This document shows, piece by piece, positions 23,854 through 32,550 of a stretch of DNA of 41,266 nucleotides (positions are counted from its first letter, which is position 1; the number at the start of each line of letters is the position of its first letter). Source of the DNA: an uncultured Clostridia bacterium (lineage in GTDB: Bacteria; Bacillota; Clostridia; TANB77; CAG-508); contig CAKPJC010000015.1 of the NCBI GenBank assembly GCA_934162535.1, positions 1 to 41,266 of the forward strand. Reading direction: 5' to 3'. The position numbers were made by a program, and so were the translations under genes. Under the pieces are notes generated by a model. That model saw only the letters and a list, made by a program, of their open reading frames with translations, made no database searches and was not told the origin of the DNA.

Positions 23854-24981
23854 ATGAAACAACCAGTAACATATGAACTACTACACGAATGCAAACAAAC
23901 AGGGGCAAGAAGAGGAGTAATCCATACACCACATGGAGATATACAAACACCAATATTCATGCCAGTTGGAACACAAGCAACTGTAAAATCAATGACACCA
24001 GAAGAATTAAAAGAAGAAGTAAAGGCACAAATAATACTATCAAATACATATCACTTATATTTAAGACCAGGACAAAAAATAGTAAAAGAAGCAGGTGGAT
24101 TACACAGATTTATGAATTGGGATAGACCAATTCTAACAGACAGTGGAGGCTTTCAAGTATTCAGTCTAGGAGACTTGAGAAAAATTACAGAAGAAGGAGT
24201 CGAATTCAAATCACACTTAGATGGAAGTAAACATATATTCACACCAGAATCAGTAATGCAAACAGAAGAAGACCTAGGAGCAGATATAATTATGGCATTT
24301 GATGAATGTTGTCCATATCCATCAACATATGAATACACAAAAAACTCTATGGAAAGAACAACAAGATGGGCAAAAAGATGTAAAGAGGCACACACAACCA
24401 TAGACAAACAAGCATTATTTGGAATAATACAAGGAGGGTTTTATAAAGACTTAAGGGACAAAAGTCTTGAAGATTTAGTCGACTTAGATTTACCAGGATA
24501 TGCAATAGGAGGAATAAGTGTAGGAGAACCAAAAGAAGAATTTTTAGACATACTATATTATACTGCACCCAAAATGCCAAAAGACAAGCCTAGATATTTA
24601 ATGGGAGTTGGAACACCAGACTACCTAATAGAATCTGCAATAGCAGGAATAGACATGTGTGATTGTGTACTACCAACAAGAATAGCGAGAAACGGAACAG
24701 CAATGACGGGGAATGGAAAAGTAGTAGTAAGAAATGCAACATATGAAAGAGACTGGGAACCACTTGATTCGGAATGTGATTGTTATACATGCAAAAACTA
24801 CACAAGAGCATATATAAGACATTTAGTAAAGGCAAATGAGATACTTGGAGTTAGATTACTTTCAATTCATAATCTAAGGTTCTTGACTAAATTAATGGAA
24901 AGAGTTAGAATAGAAATAGAAAATGACAACCTAGGAACATTCAAAGAGGAATTTTATAAAAAATATGGCTATATAAAATAG
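23854..24981 (+). CDS. tgt: tRNA-guanine transglycosylase
   Basis: The 375-aa enzyme exchanges guanine 34 for preQ1 in tRNAs with GUN anticodons. Visible are the catalytic LTDSGGFQVFSLG (about residues 89-101), the second active-site region ADIIMAFDECCPYP, GIIQGGFYKDLR, the loop ALPTRIARNG-like VLPTRIARNGTAMT, and the zinc ligands CDCYTCKNY with a later histidine (about 307-345). The length is typical. AAAGGGAAAA precedes the ATG. It is co-transcribed with queA and probably with the WG-repeat gene that starts 11 bases downstream. Confidence 0.98.
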   Translation: MKQPVTYELLHECKQTGARRGVIHTPHGDIQTPIFMPVGTQATVKSMTPEELKEEVKAQIILSNTYHLYLRPGQKIVKEAGGLHRFMNWDRPILTDSGGFQVFSLGDLRKITEEGVEFKSHLDGSKHIFTPESVMQTEEDLGADIIMAFDECCPYPSTYEYTKNSMERTTRWAKRCKEAHTTIDKQALFGIIQGGFYKDLRDKSLEDLVDLDLPGYAIGGISVGEPKEEFLDILYYTAPKMPKDKPRYLMGVGTPDYLIESAIAGIDMCDCVLPTRIARNGTAMTGNGKVVVRNATYERDWEPLDSECDCYTCKNYTRAYIRHLVKANEILGVRLLSIHNLRFLTKLMERVRIEIENDNLGTFKEEFYKKYGYIK

Positions 24982-24992
24982 GGGGAAAATCC

Positions 24993-26315
24993 ATGGAATT
25001 ATATGATGAAGATTATTATCAAAAATCAAAGAAAAAAGCGAAATTACCTATGATTATAGGTATTACAATTGGAATATTAGTAGTAATAACAATTGCAATA
25101 ATATATTTTATAATATATTTAAGTAGTTCTGTAATGAAAATACAAATAGATGGAGTAAATACAGGAGAACTAGAAAAAATACTTGACATTGAGCAGACAG
25201 AAGCAGGAAAGAAAATATATATACCAATAAGAGGGATAGCAAAATACCTAAACTATGGAGATTATAGTGGAGACTATAAAAACAAATCAGAAGATTCATC
25301 AAAATGTCATGTGAAAAACGAATTTGAAACAGCAATGTTCACACTTAATTCAGATACAATAGTAAAGTCAAGAAGCGATACAGACTATGAATATGTCAAA
25401 ATAGATGAAAAAGTATTTGAAAAAAACGGACAACTATATACAACAATAGATGGGGTAAAAAAAGCATTCAATGTAGAAATTTCATATACTCCAGAAAAAA
25501 ATAAAATTGATATATACACAATGGACTATTTAGTACAATATTATACAACAAAACTAGAAATAGAAGATTACTCTGAAGAATTTTCAGACAAAAAAGCTAT
25601 ATTTGATGATATGTTAATAATAAATGCAGAAGACGGAAAACAAGGGGTAATAAGTGCAACAACAGGTAACTCATTACTAGAAAGCAAATACGAAAAAATA
25701 GCATATTTGCCAATAACCAAAGACTTTCTTGTAGAAAACAATGGTAGATATGGAATATTAGAAAGTAACGGAAATGTAAGAGCAAAAATAGTCTATGAAG
25801 AAATAAAAACGATAGACACAATAAATGGGTTATACTTAATAAAACAAAATGGTTTATATGGAATTATGGATAAAGAATGTAAAATAATACTAGAGCCAGA
25901 ATATCAAGCAATAGGAATAGATAATATAAAAGACTTTACTCAAAATGGAGTGGACAACCAATATGTATTATTTGGAAAAATAATACCAGTAAAGAGCAAT
26001 GAATTGTGGGGATTTTTCGGAGTAGACGGAAAACAAATAACAGATTTCAAATATACAAATATCGGATGCAAAAGTTCAAAAGCATCAAATTCATATCCAA
26101 TACTACTAATACCAAGCCATGAAATAATTGTAGTACAAAAAGACCAGAATTATAACTTAATGAGAACAAATGGCTCAGAGATAATAAATGGATATGTATT
26201 AGAAGATGTTTACTTAAAAACAAATACAGCAACAGGAGAAAATACATTTTATATGACATATGGAGACAAAACAGAAGATATAGAAAAGAAACTAGAAAGT
26301 TTAGGAATAGAATAG
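24993..26315 (+). CDS. Membrane-anchored WG-repeat protein with amine-oxidase-like N-terminal domain
   Basis: The 440-aa protein has a short lysine-rich cytoplasmic start, one membrane helix (about 18-45) and an extracytoplasmic part. Residues about 50-175 (ILDIEQTEAGKKIYIPIRGIAKYLNY ... NGQLYTTIDGVKKAFNVEISYTPEKNKIDIYT) resemble the copper-amine-oxidase N-terminal-like stalk module that is frequent in clostridial surface proteins. From about 215 on, WG-type beta repeats appear: GKQGVISATTGNSLLESKYEKI, GRYGILESNGNVRAKIVYEEI, GLYGIMDKECKIILEPEYQAI, ELWGFFGVDGKQITDFKYTNI. The function of such proteins is unknown; a structural or envelope-sensing role is inference. It follows tgt by 11 bases. 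Confidence 0.85.
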   Translation: MELYDEDYYQKSKKKAKLPMIIGITIGILVVITIAIIYFIIYLSSSVMKIQIDGVNTGELEKILDIEQTEAGKKIYIPIRGIAKYLNYGDYSGDYKNKSEDSSKCHVKNEFETAMFTLNSDTIVKSRSDTDYEYVKIDEKVFEKNGQLYTTIDGVKKAFNVEISYTPEKNKIDIYTMDYLVQYYTTKLEIEDYSEEFSDKKAIFDDMLIINAEDGKQGVISATTGNSLLESKYEKIAYLPITKDFLVENNGRYGILESNGNVRAKIVYEEIKTIDTINGLYLIKQNGLYGIMDKECKIILEPEYQAIGIDNIKDFTQNGVDNQYVLFGKIIPVKSNELWGFFGVDGKQITDFKYTNIGCKSSKASNSYPILLIPSHEIIVVQKDQNYNLMRTNGSEIINGYVLEDVYLKTNTATGENTFYMTYGDKTEDIEKKLESLGIE

Positions 26316-26336
26316 AAGAAAACGGAGGAATAAAAA

Positions 26337-26594
26337 ATGGCAGCAAAAGATAAAAGTATATGGATTTTATTAATATTTATATGTTCAGGACTAGTAATAG
26401 GAGGGCTATTAGGAGAAATGGCGTCACAAGTTGAATGGTTAAATTGGTTATCATATGGACAACAATTTGGATTAAAAGAACCACTAATATTAGAATTAAA
26501 TGTAATAAGTATAACATTTGGACTTATGTTAAATATTAATATAGCAAGTATAATAGGATTAGCAATAGCACTATTTTTATACAGAAAAATTTAG
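26337..26594 (+). CDS. DUF4321-family small membrane protein
   Basis: The 85-aa protein has two hydrophobic helices: IWILLIFICSGLVIGGLLGE (about 7-27) and the C-terminal NINIASIIGLAIALFLYRK. The LxWLSYGQQFGLKEPLILELNVISITFGL segment between them matches the DUF4321 family of Clostridia, as far as I remember it. The function is not known. It comes 21 bases after the WG-repeat gene with ACGGAGGAA as ribosome binding site, and the terminator 26596-26623 closes the queA-tgt-WG-DUF4321 unit. Confidence 0.85.
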   Translation: MAAKDKSIWILLIFICSGLVIGGLLGEMASQVEWLNWLSYGQQFGLKEPLILELNVISITFGLMLNINIASIIGLAIALFLYRKI

Positions 26595-26595
26595 T

Positions 26596-26623
26596 AAAAG
26601 CTAAGTCAAAAGACTTAGCTTTT
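26596..26623 (+). terminator. Intrinsic terminator of the queA-tgt unit
   Basis: AAAAGCTAAGTC (26596-26607) pairs perfectly with GACTTAGCTTTT (26612-26623) around an AAAA loop. Confidence 0.9.
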
Positions 26624-26679
26624 ATGATAATACGAAACGAAAATGGAATAATTATATAATACAAAAAATGAGGTGAACA

Positions 26680-27108
26680 ATGGAAAAAATAAAAGAAATT
26701 ATAAAAAAACTATTTACTAAAGAAGTAATATTATATGGAATATTTGGGATATTAACAACAATAGTAAATTTAGCAAGTTTCTATGTGATGTTTTATAAGT
26801 GTGGAATAGACAAAAACTTGGCAAACTTTATTGCAATACTACTAGCAGTATTGTTTGCATATATAACTAATAAGGATTTGGTATTTCACTCAGAAGCAAA
26901 ATCTTTCAAAGAAAGATCAAAAGAATTTTTAAAATTTATATCTGGAAGAGCATTTACAATGGCAGTAGAATATTTTGGTGGAATGATACTATTCAAAACA
27001 GTCATACCAGAGATGATAAGCAAATGTGCATTAACTGTAATTGTAATAATACTTAACTTCTTTATTAGCAAATTTTTTGCATTTAAAAAGAAAAAACAAG
27101 AGCAATAA
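26680..27108 (+). CDS. GtrA-family membrane protein
   Basis: The 142-aa protein has four membrane helices (about 17-40, 48-65, 88-110, 117-135) and the GtrA-type opening FTKEVILYGIFGILTTIVNLASFYVMF and AYITNKDLVFHSE. GtrA-like proteins are thought to flip undecaprenyl-linked sugars or help transfer to cell-wall polymers. It stands alone with a GAGGTGA ribosome binding site; no partner glycosyltransferase is adjacent. The terminator 27107-27152 overlaps its end. Confidence 0.9.
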   Translation: MEKIKEIIKKLFTKEVILYGIFGILTTIVNLASFYVMFYKCGIDKNLANFIAILLAVLFAYITNKDLVFHSEAKSFKERSKEFLKFISGRAFTMAVEYFGGMILFKTVIPEMISKCALTVIVIILNFFISKFFAFKKKKQEQ

Positions 27109-27152
27109 AAAAGTAAGAGGACAAAAAATAATATAAAATCCTCTTACTTTTT
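27107..27152 (+). terminator. Intrinsic terminator after the GtrA gene
   Basis: AAAAAAGTAAGAGGA (27107-27121) pairs with TCCTCTTACTTTTT (27139-27152). The loop is 17 nt. Confidence 0.85.
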
Positions 27153-27204
27153 GTGTAACTAATCCATAATTAAAATTGTATAAATAATGAAAGGGGGAAA
27201 AAAA

Positions 27205-27753
27205 TTGGAAAATAAAACGGACAAAGAGCTTTATCAAGAATTTCTACAAGGAAACAAAGAAAGCTTTGACAAAATAGTATTAATGTATAAAAATCAAATA
27301 ATATATTTTATTCAAAAATATGTAAGAGATATAAATACAGCAGAGGACTTAGCACAAGATGTATTTGTATATTTACTAATAAAAAAGGAAAACTATAAAT
27401 TTGAATATTCATTAAAAACATACTTATATACAATAGCAAAATCAAAAGCATTAAACTATATAAAAAGAGAAAGAAAAATAATAGAGCTAAACGAAAGCCA
27501 TGTAGAAGACATTGACAAGCTTGAAGAAGAAATTTTAAGAAATGAGAGGATTACAAATCTAAATAATACAATAAAAACATTAAAACCTGAATATCAAAAT
27601 ATTTTATATCTTATAGATATTGAAGGATTCAGCTATAAAGAAACTGCTCATATTCTGAAGAAAACAGATACAAATATAAAAGTATTAATACATAGAGCTA
27701 GAAAAGCTTTAGAAAAAAATGTGAAGAAGGAGGCGTATAAATATGAAAGATGA
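27205..27753 (+). CDS. RNA polymerase sigma factor, ECF type
   Basis: The product is about 182 aa from a TTG start. Region 2 is visible as ESFDKIVLMYKNQIIYFIQKYVRDINTAEDLAQDVFVYLL and YLYTIAKSKALNYIKR; region 4 as LKPEYQNILYLIDIEGFSYKETAHILKKTDTNIKVLIHRARKAL, the helix-turn-helix that reads the -35 element. AAAGGGGG (27190-27197) lies 7 bases before TTG 27205, whereas the in-frame ATG at 27187 lies upstream of that site and has none of its own, so TTG is preferred. The 3' end overlaps the beta-propeller gene by 11 bases, which suggests coupling with a membrane-bound partner that might act as anti-sigma factor. Confidence 0.92.
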   Translation: MENKTDKELYQEFLQGNKESFDKIVLMYKNQIIYFIQKYVRDINTAEDLAQDVFVYLLIKKENYKFEYSLKTYLYTIAKSKALNYIKRERKIIELNESHVEDIDKLEEEILRNERITNLNNTIKTLKPEYQNILYLIDIEGFSYKETAHILKKTDTNIKVLIHRARKALEKNVKKEAYKYER

Positions 27754-29677
27754 TAAAGAATTTATAGATGGTATTTATAAAAAATATGAAGAACAAAAAA
27801 ACAACAAAAAAGAAAGAAAAAAATATAATATAAAACCAATTGTAAATATGGTTGCGATTGCAGTAATAGCTTGTTCGTTAATAATATATGGAAAAAATTT
27901 AAAAGAACCGAAAATAATATCTGATAATCAGCCAAAACAAGAAGAAACATCAGAAGAGATTAGCCTAGCTAAAGTAGAAACATTTGAAAATTTTTATAAA
28001 ATAGTAAAATCAAATACCAAAAACATAAGTAAAGAAAGAAATATAGCTGTAAACGAAGAAGCATTTGAAGACAACACAAAATCAACGACAACAGAGTCAA
28101 GTAGTTCAAAAACAAATACGCAAGTTGAAAATGTAGATGAAGCAGATATAGTAAAAGTGGAAAGCAATTACATATACTATATCGCAGAAGACAAAATAGT
28201 TATAATAAATGCAGAAAAACCAGAAAATGCAGAAAAAGTATCAGAAATAAACTACGAAGAAGAAGGATTTTATCCAAATGAACTATATGTAAAAAATAAT
28301 AAACTAGTAGTAATAGGTGCTTATTACGATGCTGTAAGTGAAACATATAAAACAATTGATGATGCATATGACAGAATATATATAAGAGACAACAAAACAG
28401 AAATAATAATATATGACATAGCAGAAAAAACAAATCCAAAGCAAATAAGAAAAATAGAAATGGACGGAAACTATATATCATCAAGAATGATTAATGAAAA
28501 CTTGTATTTAGCAACAACACAAAATATATATGGGTATGGAATAGCAAGAAGTCAAATGAAAGACCTAAACGAAAATGACTATAAACCAAAATACAAAGAT
28601 ACAATCATATCTTATGAAGAAAAATGCATAAACTATGATAAAATATATTATTTTGACGAGATAGAAGATATGAATTATCTTATACTTGCAGGAATGAATA
28701 TAGAAAATAATGAAGAAGTAGATGTGCAAACTTTTCTTGGCGGTGGAAGTGATATATATGCTTCGGAAAAAAATCTTTATATAGGAAAAAATACAATAAA
28801 ATATGACAAACTATATAGAGAAACAGAGTCAATAACACAAATATTAAAATTTGAATTAAGCAATGGAAAGATAAAATATAAAGCAGAAGCCAAAGTAAAA
28901 GGATATATAAATAATCAATTTTCGATGGACGAAAATAATGGATATTTCAGAATTGCAACAACAAGTAATATAGAAGAAGATAAAAAATATACAACAATAA
29001 ACAATATGTATGTATTAAATGAAAACATGGAGGAAGTAGGAAAAATAGAAGGATTAGCAAAAGGAGAAAAAATATATTCAGTCAGATATGTTGGAAACAA
29101 AGGATATATGGTAACATTTAAGCAAGTTGACCCATTATTTGTTATAGACTTAACAAATCCACAAAACCCTCAAGTATTGGGACAATTAAAAATTCCTGGA
29201 TATAGCACATACTTACATCCATATGATGACACACACATAATAGGATTTGGATATAATACAGAGCAAAAAGAAACATCAGTAAGAACAAATGGGTTAAAAA
29301 TGGCAATGTTTGACATAACAGATGTATCAAATCCAAAAGAATTATTTAAAATAAATATTGGAAAAAATAACACATCATCTCGACTAACATATAATCATAA
29401 AGCATTGCTATATTCAAAAGAAAAAAATATAATAGGGTTTCCACTAACAACATATGAATATGGTAATATGGAATCAAAAGCAGTTGTATACAATATTGAC
29501 TTAGAAAAAGGATTTTCAATAAAAGGAGAAATACAAACAAAAAATAATAGTGATGATTGGGAGAAAAGTGCAGAAAGAATCATATATGTAAACAACACAT
29601 ATTATGTATTATCAAACAAATTAATAAAATCTGCTAATATGGACACATTTGAAATAATAAAAGAAATAAAATTGTAA
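27743..29677 (+). CDS. Membrane-anchored secreted beta-propeller protein
   Basis: A 644-aa protein. A 31-residue charged cytoplasmic start is followed by one membrane helix (about 32-48) and a large outside domain. TNTQVENVDEADIVKVESNYIYYI (about 125-148) and the following blade-like repeats (IVIINAEKPENAEKVSEI, IIIYDIAEKTNPKQIRKIEMDGNYISSRMINENLYL, VIDLTNPQNPQVLGQLKIPGYSTYLHPY, MFDITDVSNPKELFKI) match the Beta_propel family of secreted WD40-like propellers. AAGGAGGCG inside the sigma gene serves as ribosome binding site. The gene pairing and the short cytoplasmic tail followed by a helix resemble anti-sigma factors, but no zinc-binding anti-sigma motif (HXXXCXXC) is seen. It could be a sensor for the sigma factor; this is inference. 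Confidence 0.87.
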   Translation: MKDDKEFIDGIYKKYEEQKNNKKERKKYNIKPIVNMVAIAVIACSLIIYGKNLKEPKIISDNQPKQEETSEEISLAKVETFENFYKIVKSNTKNISKERNIAVNEEAFEDNTKSTTTESSSSKTNTQVENVDEADIVKVESNYIYYIAEDKIVIINAEKPENAEKVSEINYEEEGFYPNELYVKNNKLVVIGAYYDAVSETYKTIDDAYDRIYIRDNKTEIIIYDIAEKTNPKQIRKIEMDGNYISSRMINENLYLATTQNIYGYGIARSQMKDLNENDYKPKYKDTIISYEEKCINYDKIYYFDEIEDMNYLILAGMNIENNEEVDVQTFLGGGSDIYASEKNLYIGKNTIKYDKLYRETESITQILKFELSNGKIKYKAEAKVKGYINNQFSMDENNGYFRIATTSNIEEDKKYTTINNMYVLNENMEEVGKIEGLAKGEKIYSVRYVGNKGYMVTFKQVDPLFVIDLTNPQNPQVLGQLKIPGYSTYLHPYDDTHIIGFGYNTEQKETSVRTNGLKMAMFDITDVSNPKELFKINIGKNNTSSRLTYNHKALLYSKEKNIIGFPLTTYEYGNMESKAVVYNIDLEKGFSIKGEIQTKNNSDDWEKSAERIIYVNNTYYVLSNKLIKSANMDTFEIIKEIKL

Positions 29678-29704
29678 AAAAGCCATAAAAAGAGCAAAAA
29701 TATA

Positions 29705-29733
29705 TTGACAAATTATGAAAATACTTGTATAAT
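29705..29733 (+). promoter_or_regulatory. Sigma-A type promoter of rpmF
   Basis: TTGACA (29705-29710), 17-bp spacer, TATAAT (29728-29733), both hexamers perfect. The leader before rpmF is about 70 nt. Confidence 0.88.
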
Positions 29734-29808
29734 TTTATAGTGACTAAGATAATGGAAAAATAATGAAACATAGATATAAATATATATCTTGTACGAGGAG
29801 GGATTTAG

Positions 29809-29994
29809 ATGGCACAACCAAAAAGAAGATGGTCAAAAGCTAGAACACATTTAAAAAGATCAACATGGAAACTTGAAAAACCAAATTTCGCTACTTGTCC
29901 ACATTGTCACGAACCAATTATGCAACATAGAGTTTGCTCAAACTGTGGATATTACAATGGAAAAGAAATCGTAGCAAAAAAAGAAGAAAATTAG
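29809..29994 (+). CDS. rpmF: Large ribosomal subunit protein bL32
   Basis: The 61-aa protein MAQPKRRWSKARTHLKRSTWKL ... CPHCHEP ... HRVCSNCGYYNGKE is bL32 with the four zinc-binding cysteines kept (CPHC and CSNC). The ribosome binding site ACGAGGAGGGA is strong. It is usually next to the yceD/DUF177 gene, which is missing here. It has its own promoter and terminator. Confidence 0.97.
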   Translation: MAQPKRRWSKARTHLKRSTWKLEKPNFATCPHCHEPIMQHRVCSNCGYYNGKEIVAKKEEN

Positions 29995-30004
29995 CAGATA
30001 CACG

Positions 30005-30024
30005 AACGCCATTTGGCGTTTTTT
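30005..30024 (+). terminator. Intrinsic terminator of rpmF
   Basis: AACGCC (30005-30010), loop ATTT, GGCGTT (30015-30020) and a T-run. Confidence 0.9.
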
Positions 30025-30110
30025 GTGTTTATACAATTAGGGTACATAAAAAATATACGGTATAATCAAAGCAAAAAAAGCAAAAATAAAATATAAGGAG
30101 GAAAAAAATT

Positions 30111-31556
30111 ATGAAAAACTTTAGAAGAACAAACATAGTTGGAACAATTGGACCAGCAAGTGAAAATGAAGAAATATTTACAAAACTAGTAGAGGCAGGA
30201 TTAAACGTAGCAAGAATAAACTTTTCACATGGAGGATTTGAAGAAAATAAAGAAAAAATAGAAACAATAAAAAGAGTAAGAACAAAATTAAATAAGCCAG
30301 TTGGATTAATGTTAGATACAAAAGGACCAGAAATAAGGACAGGAGTATTAGAAACAGGAAATGAAAAAATATTAATAGAAGAAGGACAAACATTTAGATT
30401 TGTGATAGAAGAAATAGTTGGGAACAATACAAAAGTAACAATAGGGTATAAAGACTTATACAAAGATGTAATTCCTGGAGCAAAAATACTAGTGGATGAT
30501 GGATGCATAGAATTTGAAGTAACAGAGATACAAGGAACAGACATAGTATGTAAAGCATTAAATACAGGAAAATTAGGAAGTAGAAAAACAGTAAATGTAC
30601 CAGGATTAAAACTAAACTTACCAGCATTATCACCAAAAGATATAGAAGACATAACAAAAGGTGTAGAAGCAGGATTTGACTTTATAGCAGCATCATTTGT
30701 AAGAAGAGCATCAGATGTACAAGAAATAAGAAACTTATTAAACTCACATGGAGGAGAAAGGGTGCAAATAATATCAAAAATTGAAAGCCAAGAAGGAATA
30801 AACGACTTTGAAGAAATACTTGCATTATCAGATGGTATAATGGTAGCACGTGGAGACATGGGCGTTGAAATACCAATGGAACAGGTACCAGTAGTACAAA
30901 AACATTTTATAAAAAGATGTAATGCAGTAGGAAAACCTGTAATAACAGCAACACAAATGCTGGAATCAATGATAACAAATCCAAGACCAACAAGAGCAGA
31001 AGTAAGTGATGTTGCAAACGCAATATATGATTTATCAAGTTGTATAATGTTATCAGGAGAATGTGCAATGGGAAAATATCCAGTTGAATGTGTAAACACA
31101 ATGGTAAAAATAGCGGATGCAATAGAAAAATCAATTGGATACTGGAAAAGATTTATACAAAAAGGGTCAAGTGCAGAAAAATCAGATGACATGGAAAAAA
31201 ATATTGCTTATACCACATGTGCAACAGCAGAACACATTAATGCAAATGCAATTGCGACATATACACATACAGGAAACTCAGTAAAGAAACTAGCTGGAAT
31301 TGGAGCAGGATGCCCAATAATAGCAGTAACAGATAATGAAAAAACATTTAATCAATTATCAATAGTATGGAATGTAATGCCAATATTAATAACAACAGAA
31401 GATGGACCAGAAGCAACACTACAAAAAGGAATAGAAGAACTTACAGCAAAAGGAATACTTGAAAAAGGAGATGTACTTGTATTATCAGGTGGTGCTCAAA
31501 CATTTGTAAATGAAAATCGTGAAAAGAAAGTTATAGGAGGAATTACAAGAGTATAA
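30111..31556 (+). CDS. pyk: Pyruvate kinase
   Basis: The 481-aa enzyme makes ATP and pyruvate from phosphoenolpyruvate. It starts RRTNIVGTIGPASENEE with NVARINFSHGGFEEN, and has MLDTKGPEIRTG, the substrate/metal loop IISKIESQEGINDFEEILALSDGIMVARGDMGVEIP (about 222-257) and CNAVGKPVITATQMLESMITNPRPTRAEVSDVANAIYD. The allosteric C-terminal domain is present but the extra C-terminal PEP-utiliser domain of Bacillus-type enzymes is absent. AAGGAGGAAAA precedes the ATG. A TATAAT at 30061-30066, with a weak -35 about 18 bases before it, is the likely promoter. pfk lies 4 kb downstream, separated by unrelated genes. Confidence 0.98.
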   Translation: MKNFRRTNIVGTIGPASENEEIFTKLVEAGLNVARINFSHGGFEENKEKIETIKRVRTKLNKPVGLMLDTKGPEIRTGVLETGNEKILIEEGQTFRFVIEEIVGNNTKVTIGYKDLYKDVIPGAKILVDDGCIEFEVTEIQGTDIVCKALNTGKLGSRKTVNVPGLKLNLPALSPKDIEDITKGVEAGFDFIAASFVRRASDVQEIRNLLNSHGGERVQIISKIESQEGINDFEEILALSDGIMVARGDMGVEIPMEQVPVVQKHFIKRCNAVGKPVITATQMLESMITNPRPTRAEVSDVANAIYDLSSCIMLSGECAMGKYPVECVNTMVKIADAIEKSIGYWKRFIQKGSSAEKSDDMEKNIAYTTCATAEHINANAIATYTHTGNSVKKLAGIGAGCPIIAVTDNEKTFNQLSIVWNVMPILITTEDGPEATLQKGIEELTAKGILEKGDVLVLSGGAQTFVNENREKKVIGGITRV

Positions 31557-31566
31557 AAATTCTTAG

Positions 31567-31595
31567 TTGCAATTTGTTCATGCCTAAAGAATAAT
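31567..31595 (+). promoter_or_regulatory. Possible promoter of ymdB
   Basis: TTGCAA (31567-31572), 17-bp spacer, AATAAT (31590-31595). No terminator was seen after pyk, so ymdB might also be read from pyk. Confidence 0.5.
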
Positions 31596-31631
31596 ACGAA
31601 ACCCGAACAAGGAAAGAAGGTATAAAATAAA

Positions 31632-32405
31632 ATGAAAATATTAGCAGTAGGAGATATAGTAGGAGAATCAGGAGTAAAAAAACTAAAAGAACAACTACCG
31701 AAAATAAAAAAAGAAAAAAATATAGACTTTGTTATAACAAATGGAGAGAACTCAGCAAGTGGAATGGGAATAACAGAAAAGAACTTCAATAATATAATAG
31801 AAGCTGGGACAAATGTTATAACAATGGGAAATCATACTTGGGGTAAAAAAGAAATATTCAAATTTATTGATAATCCTAAATTATTAAGACCAGCAAACTA
31901 TCCAAAAGGTGTTCCTGGAACAGGATTAGGAATATATGAATGTAATGGCAAAAAAATCGCTGTAATGAATTTAATGGGTAGAGTTGATATAAACATACTT
32001 ACAGAAAATCCATTTATAATGGCATCTGACATGGTAAAAGAAATACAAAATAAAGTAGACATAATAATAATGGACTTTCATGCAGAAGCAACAGCCGAAA
32101 AAATTGCAATGGCAAGATATTTAGATGGGAAAATAACCATTTTATTTGGAACACATACACATGTACAAACAGCAGATGAACAGATACTACCAAATGGAAC
32201 AGCATATATTACAGACTTAGGAATGACAGGACCAAAGAATTCTGTAATTGGCATGGACATACAAGCATCAATAAAAAGATTTGAAACGACACTTCCAGAA
32301 AAATACAAATTGGCTGAAGGCGAATGTATTATGAATGCTGTAATATTTGACATAGATGATGAAACAAATAAGGTAACAAAAATAGAAAGAATATATCTAT
32401 CATAA
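31632..32405 (+). CDS. ymdB: YmdB-family metallophosphoesterase
   Basis: The 257-aa protein has the metal-binding motifs of the family: GDIVGESG (about residues 7-14), TNGENSASGMG (36-46), MGNHTWG (65-71), DFHAEATAEK (about 148-157) and GTHTHVQTADEQ (about 175-186). Its Bacillus relative is a cytoplasmic 2',3'-cyclic-nucleotide phosphodiesterase that controls the switch between motility and biofilm. The order ymdB-spoVS is conserved in many Firmicutes, usually behind rny; here rny is replaced by pyk. AAGGAAAGAAGG precedes the ATG. Confidence 0.95.
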   Translation: MKILAVGDIVGESGVKKLKEQLPKIKKEKNIDFVITNGENSASGMGITEKNFNNIIEAGTNVITMGNHTWGKKEIFKFIDNPKLLRPANYPKGVPGTGLGIYECNGKKIAVMNLMGRVDINILTENPFIMASDMVKEIQNKVDIIIMDFHAEATAEKIAMARYLDGKITILFGTHTHVQTADEQILPNGTAYITDLGMTGPKNSVIGMDIQASIKRFETTLPEKYKLAEGECIMNAVIFDIDDETNKVTKIERIYLS

Positions 32406-32423
32406 TAGAGCAAATATAAAAAC

Positions 32424-32430
32424 TGTCGAA
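32424..32430 (+). promoter_or_regulatory. Possible Spo0A box upstream of spoVS
   Basis: TGTCGAA fits the Bacillus 0A box TGNCGAA exactly. It lies 39 bases upstream of the -35 hexamer of the spoVS promoter. A single 7-mer has low specificity, so this is only a candidate. Confidence 0.35.
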
Positions 32431-32468
32431 ACCTGCGATAAAAAATTCAAAAAACTTCCAAAAACCAC

Positions 32469-32497
32469 TAGACAAAAGCTACCATATATTGTAAAAT
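32469..32497 (+). promoter_or_regulatory. Promoter of spoVS
   Basis: TAGACA (32469-32474), 17-bp spacer, TAAAAT (32492-32497), 53 bases before the ATG. In Bacillus spoVS is read by sigma H; no match to that consensus was seen here. Confidence 0.6.
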
Positions 32498-32550
32498 ACA
32501 AAATGTAAAAGTTGCAACAAAAAATAAATTAATAGGAGGCCAAAGAAAAT

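Noticed and set aside
27205..29677. Classical zinc anti-sigma factor partner
   Set aside because: The cytoplasmic part of the propeller protein has no HXXXCXXC motif; an anti-sigma role remains only a hypothesis.
30029..31192. 387-codon open frame on the - strand opposite pyk
   Set aside because: Lies fully inside the certain pyk gene, has no ribosome binding site and gives a Ser/Phe/Ile-rich product without motifs, as expected from the complement of A-rich codons.
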